A stretch of DNA of 64,000 nucleotides from Affinundibacterium fentianense (GCF_018139545.1 NZ_JAGSPJ010000005.1:293112-357111); one strand, 5' to 3'. Shown: positions 42,248-52,375, counted from the first letter of the stretch. Notes: a model not told the origin generated them from the letters alone. Numbers and translations: made by a program.

Positions 42248-43471
42248 TCACCAAGATAAATCAAAACCAAAAAATTCAGCTGAGCTTTCGGCTGCTGCAT
42301 TCTCCCCATCGTTTGTGCTGCTATGTGTGATCAATGACTGTTCACTCGCAAGGATAGCAATATAGGAAAGACGAAATTGATAACTGTTGACGACAGCAAA
42401 TGGTCGATACAAGCCAAGACTGAAGAGAGTCAAGATAGCGTTCTTCGATTGCAGTCGTGTATAGGCCCAAAGTGGAAGTTGTGATTGAAAGCGTATGTCA
42501 TCAAGGAGGCTGTGATTCCAGGCCTCGTTCCAGATTCGGGTTTGCAAATACGGTCCTAGAACTAAATAAGCAAGTAGAGTTACCACCCCCATTACGACTA
42601 AAGGCACCAACCATTTGATCATGGCGCTTTGTTCTCCTACATCATTTATCCCATGGGCAGCGACAATAATTCCGGTAAGAATACCGGCTAAAATTGTGAA
42701 CAGCAGAATATAAATCCCTGTTAAGAAGTAAGGCCAAACAAAGGCGCCACCGGATAACGTGGAGGATGCGTGTTTTTGGCCAAACGCGAAGTTGGCATGT
42801 TGGTAGCGCTTCATCCGTGCGTGAAACCAAGGCCAAAGTAAATATAAGAGACTGGGTATCAAGCTATACCAAATTTCATCAGCAAGGACAGCAATTAAGG
42901 CAGGCAGGACAAACATGAGGGTGATCGGCAAATAGTTGGCATAGGCAGCCATCAAAGTCCCTGTAAAATCGAATCGTAGTCCTCGATAGCTAGTGTTGCG
43001 CAAGCGAAATCGTAAAGCACTGCGCATCATCCAAGGTATGCTGAAGAGCAAGAAAGTCGCGAACACAAGGGCGAATCCCTGTGACAACCCAAAAACATAG
43101 TGATACAAAAATAGGAGGACTGCGGCGATAATACGTCCTCGTAAAATTGTCAGTGGATTCCCATGAAAGTTAAAGCAAGCGCCAGCGATTTGGGTGTTCC
43201 TGTCAAAGTACTGGAGTCGCCTTACTTTTGCCCATGCCGAATAGATGCCTAGACTGATCAGTGTCAGGCACAAATTGACGATCCAAATCTTAAAATACTC
43301 TTGACCTGTTCCTGTAAAAATAGGCTGGTAACGATGTTCATCGTCGATCAATTTTTGCGATGCAGAACGAATATCCTGATGTACCAATTCCGTTGCGAAA
43401 TCGAGATTCAGATGACTTCGAATGGGGGCGCTGGTTTGGGAGGAATCTTGATCGCTATTCGGTAGAGTCAT
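42248..43471 (-). CDS. DUF898 (YjgN-family) inner-membrane protein
   Basis: 407 residues from the ATG at 43471; GTG at 43483 is possible. After a polar N-terminus (about 1-55) come the family blocks FTGTGQEYFKIWIVNLCLTLISLGIYSAWAKVRRLQYF and NFHGNPLTILRGR, then about six to eight hydrophobic helices, and a second SLGIY-like element (FSLGLYRPFAVVNSY) near the end. DUF898 proteins are multi-pass membrane proteins of unknown function. They often stand next to M48 peptidases, as here, suggesting joint action. Confidence 0.9.
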   Translation of the reverse strand: MTLPNSDQDSSQTSAPIRSHLNLDFATELVHQDIRSASQKLIDDEHRYQPIFTGTGQEYFKIWIVNLCLTLISLGIYSAWAKVRRLQYFDRNTQIAGACFNFHGNPLTILRGRIIAAVLLFLYHYVFGLSQGFALVFATFLLFSIPWMMRSALRFRLRNTSYRGLRFDFTGTLMAAYANYLPITLMFVLPALIAVLADEIWYSLIPSLLYLLWPWFHARMKRYQHANFAFGQKHASSTLSGGAFVWPYFLTGIYILLFTILAGILTGIIVAAHGINDVGEQSAMIKWLVPLVVMGVVTLLAYLVLGPYLQTRIWNEAWNHSLLDDIRFQSQLPLWAYTRLQSKNAILTLFSLGLYRPFAVVNSYQFRLSYIAILASEQSLITHSSTNDGENAAAESSAEFFGFDLSW

Positions 43472-43563
43472 TGCATCACGCACACAAAATGTCGTTCGGA
43501 AAAATATGAAATGATATTAACACAATGGAATCGATGAATAGACATAGGATGGATGACAAGCCG

Positions 43564-44520
43564 TCAATGGCAATTTGCTTCACCTCTATCGAGTACAGCT
43601 TCAGATCCGGTTGCGATAAATTGCCAGCGAAAGCTCTTTTCTTTTAATTCTAATTTCAATATGCCATGTTGGTCGTTTTGACGCATGGCGGTCGTTGGTT
43701 TGGAAAAAAATAGAGGCGATAATTTTGCCCCACCGGTTCCAACTACAAAGCTGTGGATGCCTGCTTGGGTGTCCTGCTCGAGATGTTTGTCTAATGGAAC
43801 GAAGCGTTCATAGTGATGGTCATGACTAGCGAGAACAATATCTGCTTTTGCCTCAACTAAGATATCCCAAGCTGCACGCATAATAGCGACATTCCCATGA
43901 CCACCTGACGAAACCACTGGATGATGCCAGAACGCGAGCAAGCAAGGCTGTGCATTTGACTTCAATTCCGCTGTAAGCCAATTTAATTGCGCTTGCATTG
44001 CTTCCCCTTTGATATTGCTGTTCAAAGAAAGAATGAGCCAATTGCCGATTTGACGGCGATAGTAGCCACGCCGATCAGGTCCTGCTAATTCATCAAAATA
44101 ATTGTAGTAGCCCGCTGCAAAAGGAACGCCATAATCATGGTTGCCTGGAGAGGGCAAGGTTTTCGATTTGAACTTTCCCCAAGTTTTGTCATAGCACTCG
44201 CTGAATTCGGCGGGCCGACCGATTGGATAGGTGTTGTCGCCAAGTGTGACGACATAGGTGTTGGGGTCTTGATCGATGAATTTTGAGATGAGTTGGGCTG
44301 TTTGTTCGGCTTTGGTTTGTATCGCGGGAAGTTGGCGACAATCAGCGATGTCACCTGCCGCCAATAAGGTAATACTGGGTTTTTCTAATGCTTGTTTTTT
44401 TCTGCTAGACGATTTATTGACTTGAGCAAAACTATCCAAACTAGTAAGGTTGATGCTGCTTAGGATCAGGAGTGCAAGAAAGAAGCGGTTTTGCGTATGA
44501 CGTTTTGTTGAGAATGGCAT
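43564..44520 (-). CDS. Exported metallophosphoesterase
   Basis: 318 residues with an N-terminal signal peptide (about 12-32). Calcineurin-type metal motifs in order: AAGDIADC, TLGDNTYP, PSPGNHDYG, LAFWHHPVV, LASHDHHYERF. These provide the dinuclear metal site of purple-acid-phosphatase-like enzymes. A periplasmic phosphoesterase of unknown substrate. Clusters with membrane and peptidase genes on the same strand but with no close overlap. Confidence 0.9.
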   Translation of the reverse strand: MPFSTKRHTQNRFFLALLILSSINLTSLDSFAQVNKSSSRKKQALEKPSITLLAAGDIADCRQLPAIQTKAEQTAQLISKFIDQDPNTYVVTLGDNTYPIGRPAEFSECYDKTWGKFKSKTLPSPGNHDYGVPFAAGYYNYFDELAGPDRRGYYRRQIGNWLILSLNSNIKGEAMQAQLNWLTAELKSNAQPCLLAFWHHPVVSSGGHGNVAIMRAAWDILVEAKADIVLASHDHHYERFVPLDKHLEQDTQAGIHSFVVGTGGAKLSPLFFSKPTTAMRQNDQHGILKLELKEKSFRWQFIATGSEAVLDRGEANCH

Positions 44521-44695
44521 AGTGAAGAGGAAGCAAAAATCAAGCCTTTATTTTACTCCTGTCTGGTGCCGAGTCGTTGCGCTGCGGCGAATTTTCTGGT
44601 TTTCGATACCGTCGCGATGTCGACAATGCCCATTGATTGCTCAAACAAAGAACAGGCATTGTTCGCTCCACGAGTTCGTCGCACTTATCGATCGC

Positions 44696-47503
44696 TTATT
44701 GGGCAGTTTTCGATTGGTCACCCGCCGCGATGATTGATAAATTCTCGACTTGAATGAATTCGCGTATGGCTTGATTCACCTGTTTAACATTCAGAGCCGC
44801 AACCTTTGTCTCCAACGCTTTATCGAACTGCAGTGTGCGATTCAAGGATAGGTAGGCCGATAAGAGACTAGCTAAGCCACTATCTTGGCTACGCGTGACT
44901 TCTTCTGACTGCCTCCAGGCTTTTTTGGCTTCTGATAATTCGGCCTCGGTAAATCCTTCTTTTAGGACTAGTTGTAATTCTTCACGCAGGGCAGCCTCAA
45001 CTTTGCCGACATTTTGTGGTGCGCTCATGGCATAGGCCGCCCACATACCAACTGGTTCGTGAGCAGGGACGCTGGCGAACGAACCAACCGCATAGGATAG
45101 CCCTTCTTTTTGTCGAATTCGGTCTGCTAGTCGGCTACGTAACGCGCCTCCACCTAACATGTGATTTGCCATCAGAAATGCGGGATACATGTCGGCCTGG
45201 TCATTCATGTTGATTGGATGAATGCTGAGTAAAAAACTACTCGTTTTATCGGGTGTGTTGAGGGCTAGTCTTTCACCACGAACTTGTTTAATCAGGTTGG
45301 GAATTCTTTGATAGCCTTGCTTTGCCTGCCATTTTCCAAATAAATTCTCTAACTGTCGTTTCAATGCGTCCTGATCAAAGTCGCCCACTGCAGCAAAATT
45401 GGCATGATTACTTCCGTAGAAGGCCGTATGAAATTGACGAAGTTGATCAACTTGGATTGTTTTTACTGCTTCAATTTGCTCTTGCAGAGTGTCGACATGC
45501 ATGACATGTCCTTTTTCTCTTGCATCAATTAATCGTGCCATTGCGTTCGAAGCTTGGGCTTGTGGCTCAGGGATAGATTGTTCTATCGTGTTGATGAAAG
45601 CGAGTTGAAATTCTGTGAATTCATTGGCAGAAAAATTGGGCTTTTGTAAAACTTCGGCGAGTAAGTCAATGGTCGCTGGCAATTTATCGCGCGTCGTTGT
45701 AATGTTCGCAGTGATTCCTTGGGCTCCTCCGCTAATGCTGATGTCTGCATTCAATTGTGCGAAGGCGTCTTTGAGCTCTTGTCGTGATAGACGCTCTGTG
45801 CCTTTCATTAGCATAGCAGCGGTTATTTGCCCTACCTGTGCCAGACCCTGGAGACTATTCTCATTCCCCATATGAAGTTGCATATTCACATTGACCATTG
45901 CGCCTTTGGTCTTTTTGGGTAAAAGCGCGAGCTTCATTCCATTCGATAGCACGCTTCGTTGTGTGCGAGACTCAATGTTTTCAGGCGTCGTACTAAATGC
46001 CTCGCCTTGCGCAAGTACTGCCTGGCCACGATAGGCTTGCACCATGCTCTGCACGTCCGGTGTTGCGGGGACTTCAGTTCGATCTATGACATCGGTTGGA
46101 ATAAAACGACCAATAGTGCGGTTGGTTTGTTTGAGATATTTCTCTGCGACCGATTGCAAATCAGATAGAGACATTTGATTTAGGCGATCGCGTTCGAGGA
46201 AAAATAGTCGCCAGTCGCCCGCGGCAAGTGATTCGGTTAAAGCGAGAGTGAGACTACTTGTGTCGGCTAAGGTGAGTTGGATATTCTTTCGAACACTTTG
46301 TTTTGCGCGTTCGAGTTCTTCTTGTGTAATGGGTTGCGATTTTAAATTCTCCAACACTTTCAACATGGTTTCTTGAACGAGTTCGAGATTACCGTCTTTA
46401 GCGACGCTTGCACCAAAGATGCCGTAGCTAGGTTCGAGATTGCTAACACTATTGAAACTCACTTCCGTCGCCAATTTGCTTTCAACCAATGCTTTGTGCA
46501 ATCGACCACTCGGCGGACTAACGAGAATTTCCGCAAGTAGCGACAAGGCTGCTGACTCAATATGCGCGGATGGGGCGAAGTGGTAACCAACACCAAGATA
46601 TTGGGTGCCGCCTGAGCGGCGGATAGTCACTGCACGTTCGCCATCCTGTGCTGGCTCGCTGGTATAGGTTGGTTCAATGACACGGTTTGGTTTAGGGATT
46701 TTTCCGAATACCTGTTGGATTAAGCGTAGGATTTTTTCTTCTTGAATTTGGCCTGCAATCATCAACACGGCATTGTCTGGCTGGTAGTATTTTTTGTAGA
46801 ATGCACGAAGTCGTGGGATATTTACTTTTTCGATGTCTGAGCGGGCGCCTATCGTGGATTTGCCGTAGTTGTGCCAGTCGAATGCAAGCGCTTGGATCCG
46901 CTCAGTCGTTACGCCAACAGGGTCATTTTCGCCGATCTCAAATTCATTTCTCACGACAGTCATTTCCCCTTTTTGCGTGAGCGGATTCCACAAATCGTTT
47001 TGATCGATTGCGGCGTTGACCATGCGATCGGCTTCCATCGCTAACATTTGTTTAAGATTGTCGTCGTTGGCTGGAAAGGTGGCGTAATAGTTGGTCCTGT
47101 CATACCAAGTTGTCCCGTTAAACTCTGCGCCAGTTTGATTGAGTATCTCGACGGGTGTTTTACTTCCTTTCTTGCGACCAAAATTAGCACTAGGTTTAAA
47201 CAAAAGATGCTCAAGTAAATGCGCCATGCCCGTTTCGCCATAATTTTCGTGACGTGAACCGACCATGTAAACCAAATTGGTTGTGATGGTTGGCTTACTT
47301 GCGTCTGGAAAGAGGAGTACCCGCAGACCATTGGCTAAGCGATATTCGGTAATCCCTTCGACTGAAGTGATTTTCTTTATGCCTAGCGATTTGTCGCAAG
47401 TTTGCGCTATGCCGACGGCGGAAGAATTGGGTTTCAGATTGGAACAAGCAAAGGAAGGCGAGATTAAACCAGCGCTGAGAAGGCAAAGGGACAACAATTT
47501 CAC
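44696..47503 (-). CDS. M16-family zinc metallopeptidase, two-domain fused form
   Basis: 935 residues, exported (signal about 1-19). Domain 1 has the inverted zinc motif H95-L-L-E98-H99 (MAHLLEHLLFK), with the distal Glu in the following NEFEIGEND region. Domain 2 (from about 510, LSNGMKLALLPKK) is homologous but has lost the HxxEH motif, as usual for the structural half. So this is a fused processing-peptidase-like (pitrilysin/PqqL-type) protease, with both halves of the clamshell in one chain. Probably degrades peptides in the periplasm. Complete length for the family. Confidence 0.93.
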   Translation of the reverse strand: MKLLSLCLLSAGLISPSFACSNLKPNSSAVGIAQTCDKSLGIKKITSVEGITEYRLANGLRVLLFPDASKPTITTNLVYMVGSRHENYGETGMAHLLEHLLFKPSANFGRKKGSKTPVEILNQTGAEFNGTTWYDRTNYYATFPANDDNLKQMLAMEADRMVNAAIDQNDLWNPLTQKGEMTVVRNEFEIGENDPVGVTTERIQALAFDWHNYGKSTIGARSDIEKVNIPRLRAFYKKYYQPDNAVLMIAGQIQEEKILRLIQQVFGKIPKPNRVIEPTYTSEPAQDGERAVTIRRSGGTQYLGVGYHFAPSAHIESAALSLLAEILVSPPSGRLHKALVESKLATEVSFNSVSNLEPSYGIFGASVAKDGNLELVQETMLKVLENLKSQPITQEELERAKQSVRKNIQLTLADTSSLTLALTESLAAGDWRLFFLERDRLNQMSLSDLQSVAEKYLKQTNRTIGRFIPTDVIDRTEVPATPDVQSMVQAYRGQAVLAQGEAFSTTPENIESRTQRSVLSNGMKLALLPKKTKGAMVNVNMQLHMGNENSLQGLAQVGQITAAMLMKGTERLSRQELKDAFAQLNADISISGGAQGITANITTTRDKLPATIDLLAEVLQKPNFSANEFTEFQLAFINTIEQSIPEPQAQASNAMARLIDAREKGHVMHVDTLQEQIEAVKTIQVDQLRQFHTAFYGSNHANFAAVGDFDQDALKRQLENLFGKWQAKQGYQRIPNLIKQVRGERLALNTPDKTSSFLLSIHPINMNDQADMYPAFLMANHMLGGGALRSRLADRIRQKEGLSYAVGSFASVPAHEPVGMWAAYAMSAPQNVGKVEAALREELQLVLKEGFTEAELSEAKKAWRQSEEVTRSQDSGLASLLSAYLSLNRTLQFDKALETKVAALNVKQVNQAIREFIQVENLSIIAAGDQSKTAQ

Positions 47504-47720
47504 AAGAAATCCTTAAAAGTAGAGCAAGATGGGTAACATAGTTGATTCATATTTTAATTGCAATTTTTATTTTTCTATGAATTTTGGTAAGGAATCTATT
47601 GCAGCGCGAGTTTCGTCAGCTTGCTATCCTGGGTGTACATGTAATCAAGCATAGATCCCAGTTTATCCTTGCATCGCCAGAAAAAAGAAAGTGTGAGCAC
47701 GCAATTGTTGAGAAAATTTT

Positions 47721-48440
47721 TCAAAGCAAAGTCAGTTGAATTGGCAGGTTTGTTTCGACTTTATCCCGCGATGCATCTAAATCTGTTTTAAGCGTTTGGG
47801 GGGATTTTATCGGAGCAGGTCGCGCCCACATTTTCTCCGCCGGAAACAAAGTCAAGTAGGCACGAGCAATTTCCGGATTAGTACAACTCAACCAGTCGTC
47901 ATAATCCTCTTCGTGCAAAATGACTAAAGCACGTTTTTCATCTCCCGGTTGATGGAAGCGGCGCATCAAAGGATGTTCGTCGGCATTGATGGTAATCTGT
48001 GTGAACGAAAAGCTCTGTTGACCGTCCGGTTCGTCCCATATGCGATACAGTCCCGCAACCGCGAAGTCGCTGGCATCCTCGATGCCAATTTGCCAGCGTT
48101 CTGCTTTACCATTTTCATAATTCGGTTCGAAAAAATTTTGCAATGGAACCAAGCATCGTTGATTTGTTCTCCACGATTTTGCAAAACTGCGTAGTTCGCC
48201 TATGGTTTCCGCGCGCGCATTCATGGTGCTAAATCGCTTTGATCCCACTGGTATTTGGTTTTTAGGAATCATTCCATAAGTTCCCAATTGCGCTCGACGT
48301 CGCTTCAATGCATCGTGTGTGATGAATGGTGCACGATAGTCTTGCCATGTTTCAGGTCGCCATTCTTCACCAGTTTGGTCAAGTGCTTGAAATTTTGCTG
48401 CGATCTGGTCGCGTCGAGTTGGGGTGTAATTAACGCACAT
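47721..48440 (-). CDS. SRAP-domain protein (YedK/HMCES-like abasic-site protection)
   Basis: 239 residues starting M-C2-V-N-Y, with the catalytic Cys2 exposed after Met removal. The remaining active-site residues are visible: N74 in MNARAET, E105 in FFEPNY and a His around 163 (RRFHQPGDEKRALVIL). SRAP proteins form thiazolidine DNA-protein crosslinks at abasic sites in single-stranded DNA. The length and blocks match. 217 bp of gene-free DNA separate it from the M16 gene downstream. Confidence 0.94.
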   Translation of the reverse strand: MCVNYTPTRRDQIAAKFQALDQTGEEWRPETWQDYRAPFITHDALKRRRAQLGTYGMIPKNQIPVGSKRFSTMNARAETIGELRSFAKSWRTNQRCLVPLQNFFEPNYENGKAERWQIGIEDASDFAVAGLYRIWDEPDGQQSFSFTQITINADEHPLMRRFHQPGDEKRALVILHEEDYDDWLSCTNPEIARAYLTLFPAEKMWARPAPIKSPQTLKTDLDASRDKVETNLPIQLTLL

Positions 48441-48568
48441 AGAAAAGAGGTAGTAAGAATTAACTGAACTGCGCTATATTGATTATGTTTCGCAAAAGCG
48501 ATTGGCTTCTACTTTACTCGCTGTTGCGCTTTATGACTTTGGTATTTTACTTGCTGCGGAGGGATAGG

Positions 48569-48946
48569 ATGTCATCAGGAATTGTGTCGATTGGTCAAAT
48601 TGCAATTGCTGTCAGCGATATCCAGCGAGCAAAAGATTTTTATCATCAGGTACTCGGCCTTCCATGCTTATTCGACGCTCCTCCCCATTTAAGTTTTTTA
48701 CAGTGTGGTGAAGTGCGTTTGATGCTGACCACATTACAAGGAGCGGAGAGTGATCATAGAACATCTGTAATTTACTACAAAGTGTCGGATATGACGCAAA
48801 TCGTGCAAGAGTTAAAGAATAAGGGGCAGTTGCTAGTTCAAGAGCCCCAATTGGTTGCCAAGATGCCCGATCATACTTTGTGGATGGCATTTCTACGTGA
48901 TCCTGACCAAAATTTGATCGGACTGATGGCAGAGAAGGCACTATAA
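48569..48946 (+). CDS. VOC-family (glyoxalase/bleomycin-resistance fold) protein
   Basis: 125 residues from the ATG at 48569, chosen because GGAGG lies just upstream and the family start IGQIAIAVSDIQRAKDFYHQVLGLP begins soon after. The longer frame to 48479 adds unrelated residues. A beta-alpha-beta-beta-beta repeat is visible twice, with second half MPDHTLWMAFLRDPDQNLIGLM. Metal ligands are compatible with a lyase or dioxygenase, but substrate is unknown. Divergent from the SRAP gene. Confidence 0.88.
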   Translation: MSSGIVSIGQIAIAVSDIQRAKDFYHQVLGLPCLFDAPPHLSFLQCGEVRLMLTTLQGAESDHRTSVIYYKVSDMTQIVQELKNKGQLLVQEPQLVAKMPDHTLWMAFLRDPDQNLIGLMAEKAL

Positions 48947-49063
48947 AATGTCAATCTGCTAGTGAGTTTCAGCCAGTAGGCAGGTACTGTCGAGGTAGTT
49001 TGATATGCACCTCTTTGGAAGGCTAAAAGAAGATTGGCTAGCAGATGATTAACGACCCCGAAG

Positions 49064-50440
49064 CTACGCTTGTTCCGGCTGGCTTTGGGATTGAAATTCG
49101 ATATGGATCATAAATCCTCCGAGTTGTTCTGAACGACTAGTTTTAATGACGAGTTGGTGCACCTCAGCGATCCGACGCACGATCGACCAGCCAAGACCGC
49201 TGCCGCTCTCGTGTTGTTCTGTGGTTCGGAAAAAACGCTCACCTAGCCGATCGATTGCGGCTTGATCTAATCCATTTCCACTGTCTTCAATTTCCACACA
49301 TAGTTTTTTATCGACTTTATTTAGGCGGATATTGATGATGGCGTGCGAAGGGGAGTAGCGAATCGCATTGTCGATTAGGTTTCTGAAAAGTACTGTTAGG
49401 AGCAATTCATTTGCTTGAATTTGGTCAGATATCCCATCATCGCAATCAAAACTTAATTGCTGTTGTTTGTGGACGGCGCGCGGCGCCAAGTCCGCTAGGC
49501 ATTGTTTGATGAGCCTTGATAAATGCGTACTCTGCAACGCAATTTGTGCCTGATTCTCTAGTTTGGCCAAGGTCAAGAGTTGGTCAACTAAACGGCCAGC
49601 GCGATCGCACGCAGTCAATGTATTTTGCATCGCCAGTTGTCGCCGAATCGGATCACTCTCTGCCATCGCAACTTGAGCTTGCGCGCGCAGTGCTGCAATG
49701 GGAGTGCGCAATTCATGAGCTGCATCGGCAGTAAAGCGTTGTTCCGCTTGATGCAATGCATTGGTGCGTTGGAATAGGTCGTTCAGAGCATTGAGCATAG
49801 GTAGAATTTCGATATTGCAGTGCTCGGTCGATAATGGTTCCAATGAACCCGCGTTACGTTGCTGTAGTGTGTAACTGAGATGCCGAAGTGGTCGCATACC
49901 ACGCCGGATCGACCACCAAATCGCTAGCCCTAAGGCTGGTAGTGCTAATCCTAGAGGGACTAGTACGCTACGAAAAACGGCTTGCAAGATCGATGCACGT
50001 GTTTCAATCTTCTCGGCAACGAATACCTTGATATCGCTTTCTGCACCGTGAGTGGCAAAAACTCGCCAACTGTTTTCATCAATTTTGATCGTGCTAAAGC
50101 CTGCTGTAAAGTACTGATCGATAGGCCGAATTGGTGTGATCGGTGCGTTGGCTGATCGCAAACTGAGTCTGCCTTCGTGAAAAACTTGAAACAGCGTTTT
50201 CTGCGCGTATCGGTGTAGTACAGGTGCGTCAATTTGTTGCTCGTTTTCACCAATTTCATTGGCTTCCTGCACGACCAATAGGGACGCTGCTTGAGTTAGA
50301 TGGCTATCGAGAATTTCATCAATTTCGTGACTAGCATCGAGCCAAGTCAAACTGGCAATCAAGATAAACACTGCTAGCACTGTTCCGAGTACGAGTGCAA
50401 TTAATTCAGATTGCAGCGAGCTGGGTTTGGCGGTTTTCAA
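49064..50440 (-). CDS. QseC/PmrB-like sensor histidine kinase of the SHP operon
   Basis: 458 residues with two membrane helices (about 12-33 and 155-178) around a periplasmic sensor domain. HisKA has H242 in TADAAHELRTPIAALRAQ, and HATPase has LFRNLIDNAIRYSP, EIEDSGNGLD and GSGLGWSIVRRIAEVH. The start overlaps the response regulator stop by 4 bp (same strand), so they are co-translated. Upstream lie cytochrome genes; the sensed signal may be redox or oxygen/NO related. Known QseC-type kinases regulate by metals or catecholamines; not assumed here. Confidence 0.92.
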   Translation of the reverse strand: MKTAKPSSLQSELIALVLGTVLAVFILIASLTWLDASHEIDEILDSHLTQAASLLVVQEANEIGENEQQIDAPVLHRYAQKTLFQVFHEGRLSLRSANAPITPIRPIDQYFTAGFSTIKIDENSWRVFATHGAESDIKVFVAEKIETRASILQAVFRSVLVPLGLALPALGLAIWWSIRRGMRPLRHLSYTLQQRNAGSLEPLSTEHCNIEILPMLNALNDLFQRTNALHQAEQRFTADAAHELRTPIAALRAQAQVAMAESDPIRRQLAMQNTLTACDRAGRLVDQLLTLAKLENQAQIALQSTHLSRLIKQCLADLAPRAVHKQQQLSFDCDDGISDQIQANELLLTVLFRNLIDNAIRYSPSHAIINIRLNKVDKKLCVEIEDSGNGLDQAAIDRLGERFFRTTEQHESGSGLGWSIVRRIAEVHQLVIKTSRSEQLGGFMIHIEFQSQSQPEQA

Positions 50441-51120
50441 TGCGTTGCAGCCTTTTGTAAGAGATATCCAACCCCGCGCACGGTATGAATATAGCCGGGA
50501 CCGAGTTTGCGACGTAAGTTATGGATATAGACTTCGATCGTATTGCTTTCGACTTCTTGGCCCCAACTATACAGGTGCTGTTCTAATTGTTCACGTGATA
50601 AAACGCGATCGGCGTTGAGCATCATGGCCATAAGTAAATTGAATTCACGCGCGGATAGGTTAATTGGTTCTTGCTGCAGTTTGACGTTGCGAGCAGCAGG
50701 ATCAAGCACTAAGTCTTGCACGCGCAAACATTCTTGACTCTGTCCGTGCGATCGGCGCACTAGCGCCCGAAGGCGAGCTGCTAATTCTTCTAGATCGACA
50801 GGCTTGGTCACGTAATCATCGGCACCGAGATTTAAGCCGCGCACTTTGTCAGGTAAAGCGTCACGCGCCGTCAAAATGAGAATCGGTGTGCTAATGCCAT
50901 TTGCACGAATCGACGCTAATACCTCAAGTCCGTCTTTGCGCGGAAGACCGAGATCAAGAATTGCCGCCGCATAAGTACTGCCATTCATTGGTAGCGCACG
51001 TAGTTCGTGCTCGGCTGCCACGCCGTCGCGAACCCAGTCAACCTGAAAGCCGGATTGTCTGAGTCCAGCTTGCAGGCCATCGCCGAGTAAGGAATCATCT
51101 TCTGCTAATAAGATGCGCAT
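50437..51120 (-). CDS. OmpR/PhoB-family response regulator
   Basis: 227 residues. The receiver domain has acidic pair E7-D8-D9, phosphoacceptor D56 (AAILDLGLP), T-loop LTARD and K-loop TKPV. The C-terminal winged helix carries LSAREFNLLMAMML, SREQLEQHLYSWGQEVESNTIEVYIHNLRRKLG and the end GVGYLLQ. It begins the base after the cytochrome b stop codon, so it belongs to the same operon and probably autoregulates it. Confidence 0.95.
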   Translation of the reverse strand: MRILLAEDDSLLGDGLQAGLRQSGFQVDWVRDGVAAEHELRALPMNGSTYAAAILDLGLPRKDGLEVLASIRANGISTPILILTARDALPDKVRGLNLGADDYVTKPVDLEELAARLRALVRRSHGQSQECLRVQDLVLDPAARNVKLQQEPINLSAREFNLLMAMMLNADRVLSREQLEQHLYSWGQEVESNTIEVYIHNLRRKLGPGYIHTVRGVGYLLQKAATH

Positions 51121-51897
51121 TTAGTCGTCGTCTTCTTCATGTTGTGATTGATCGGCAGCACTGATTTGATGACTGTTTTGAGTTGGCTGCGCTATCGGCG
51201 CTTGCTGCCATTGCCAAAACCAAAAAGCCATGACGGACAATAGTATTACAAGCGCGACGCTACGCCAAGTTGAGGCAATGGCGGCGCTGGCGATGCGACG
51301 TTTTTTCCCAGTAATCATGGCCAGTGGCAGATTCTCTTTGTGCAGGTGGCTGGAAATGAGAACCGCAGTGATGTGAATGCATACGATGGCAAGCATAGTG
51401 TTGGCAAGGAATTCATGCGTTTCCTCAATCCATTCACCCCCCAAATCGTTATACAGGGCGTAACCCGAGACGCTTATTGCTGCCCCCAAGCCTAATAACA
51501 AGAGGACGGCAATGGCTCCGGCTGGATTGTGTCCCGTGAAGTGTTCGGGTGATGTAGTCATCAGGCTACGTAAATACTGCAACACCGCGCTCGGACTACG
51601 GACGAACACGGAAAAGCGGGCATAGCGAGTGCCGATCACACCCCAAATTACACGAAAGGCGATTAAGCCACCCATGGTGTAGCCTAAGGTCACATGGAGC
51701 AAGCGCCAGCTTTCGCTTTCTGCGGTTAAGTAAGCGCCTGTGAAACATAGCGCAATCAACCAGTGGATTAAACGTACAGGTAGATCCCATACTTTTACAT
51801 AATCGGGTTTGCTATGACTAGCGAGTTCTGCGTTTGACATTGTATTTGGCTTGCTAGCATCGCTAGCGTTAGCGGGGGATGCGGACACGGTGTTCAT
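51121..51897 (-). CDS. Cytochrome b561-type membrane protein of the SHP operon
   Basis: 258 residues: a polar N-terminus (about 1-33), then helices with heme-ligand histidines (VRLIHWLIALCF; LLHVTLGYTM; EETHEFLANTMLAIVCIHITAVLISS), matching the Ni/Fe-hydrogenase-type cytochrome b family. The C-terminus ends in a long acidic-histidine tail (QSQHEEDDD). TAGGAG lies 7 nt before the ATG. Overlaps the diheme cytochrome gene by 29 bp. Would pass electrons between the quinone pool and the periplasmic diheme cytochrome. Confidence 0.92.
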   Translation of the reverse strand: MNTVSASPANASDASKPNTMSNAELASHSKPDYVKVWDLPVRLIHWLIALCFTGAYLTAESESWRLLHVTLGYTMGGLIAFRVIWGVIGTRYARFSVFVRSPSAVLQYLRSLMTTSPEHFTGHNPAGAIAVLLLLGLGAAISVSGYALYNDLGGEWIEETHEFLANTMLAIVCIHITAVLISSHLHKENLPLAMITGKKRRIASAAIASTWRSVALVILLSVMAFWFWQWQQAPIAQPTQNSHQISAADQSQHEEDDD

Positions 51898-52366
51898 TGA
51901 AATCTCCTAAATTTGCTTGTTGATGACAGGCCATGCAATTGGATGGGCTTTTGACAGCGGCTAACTTCCAGGTTTGCGCTGATACTTCGTCATGTTTGCG
52001 GATAAACCATGCGGATCGGGTGATGCGATCTTGCGGTGCTTCGCTGGTGACGCGTTTGTAAGTGCCGCCATAGAGCTGTAGCCATTGACTGATTTGTTGC
52101 ACGCTGGCATTATCAAGTGAGGCATCGGTGCCAAAGTGATTGGGTAAATTGTTCATCAGGCGCTTCCATGAGGCAGTCGGTAACATGCCTGCTGGATAGG
52201 CTATGTGGCAGGCTGCGCACTCTTGTTGATATTTGGGTGACGCCGGAATGGCTGCGTGATTCGTTTTTTGGTCGGCGAACACAAGCTGAAAGCTGCATAA
52301 GCCCAGCATGACGACTAAATTCTTCAAGGCCGTTCTCGGACTTTTCGGAAATGCGAGGTTTTTCAT
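51869..52366 (-). CDS. dhc: Diheme cytochrome c (DHC-like)
   Basis: 165 residues with a signal peptide (about 14-31, ending QLVFA) and two covalent heme sites, CAACH (about 50-54) and CMACH (about 144-148). The first is in YQQECAACHIAYPAGMLP, the signature of DHC proteins found beside SHP. AGGGATC precedes the ATG. Periplasmic electron carrier linking cytochrome b and SHP. Stop lies inside the cytochrome b gene. Confidence 0.93.
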   Translation of the reverse strand: MKNLAFPKSPRTALKNLVVMLGLCSFQLVFADQKTNHAAIPASPKYQQECAACHIAYPAGMLPTASWKRLMNNLPNHFGTDASLDNASVQQISQWLQLYGGTYKRVTSEAPQDRITRSAWFIRKHDEVSAQTWKLAAVKSPSNCMACHQQANLGDFNEHRVRIPR

Positions 52367-52375
52367 TGTTGATCC

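Noticed and set aside
48954-49046. 9-bp inverted repeat ATCTGCTAG/CTAGCAGAT
   Set aside because: Arms are 75 bp apart and short; expected by chance in a window of this size.
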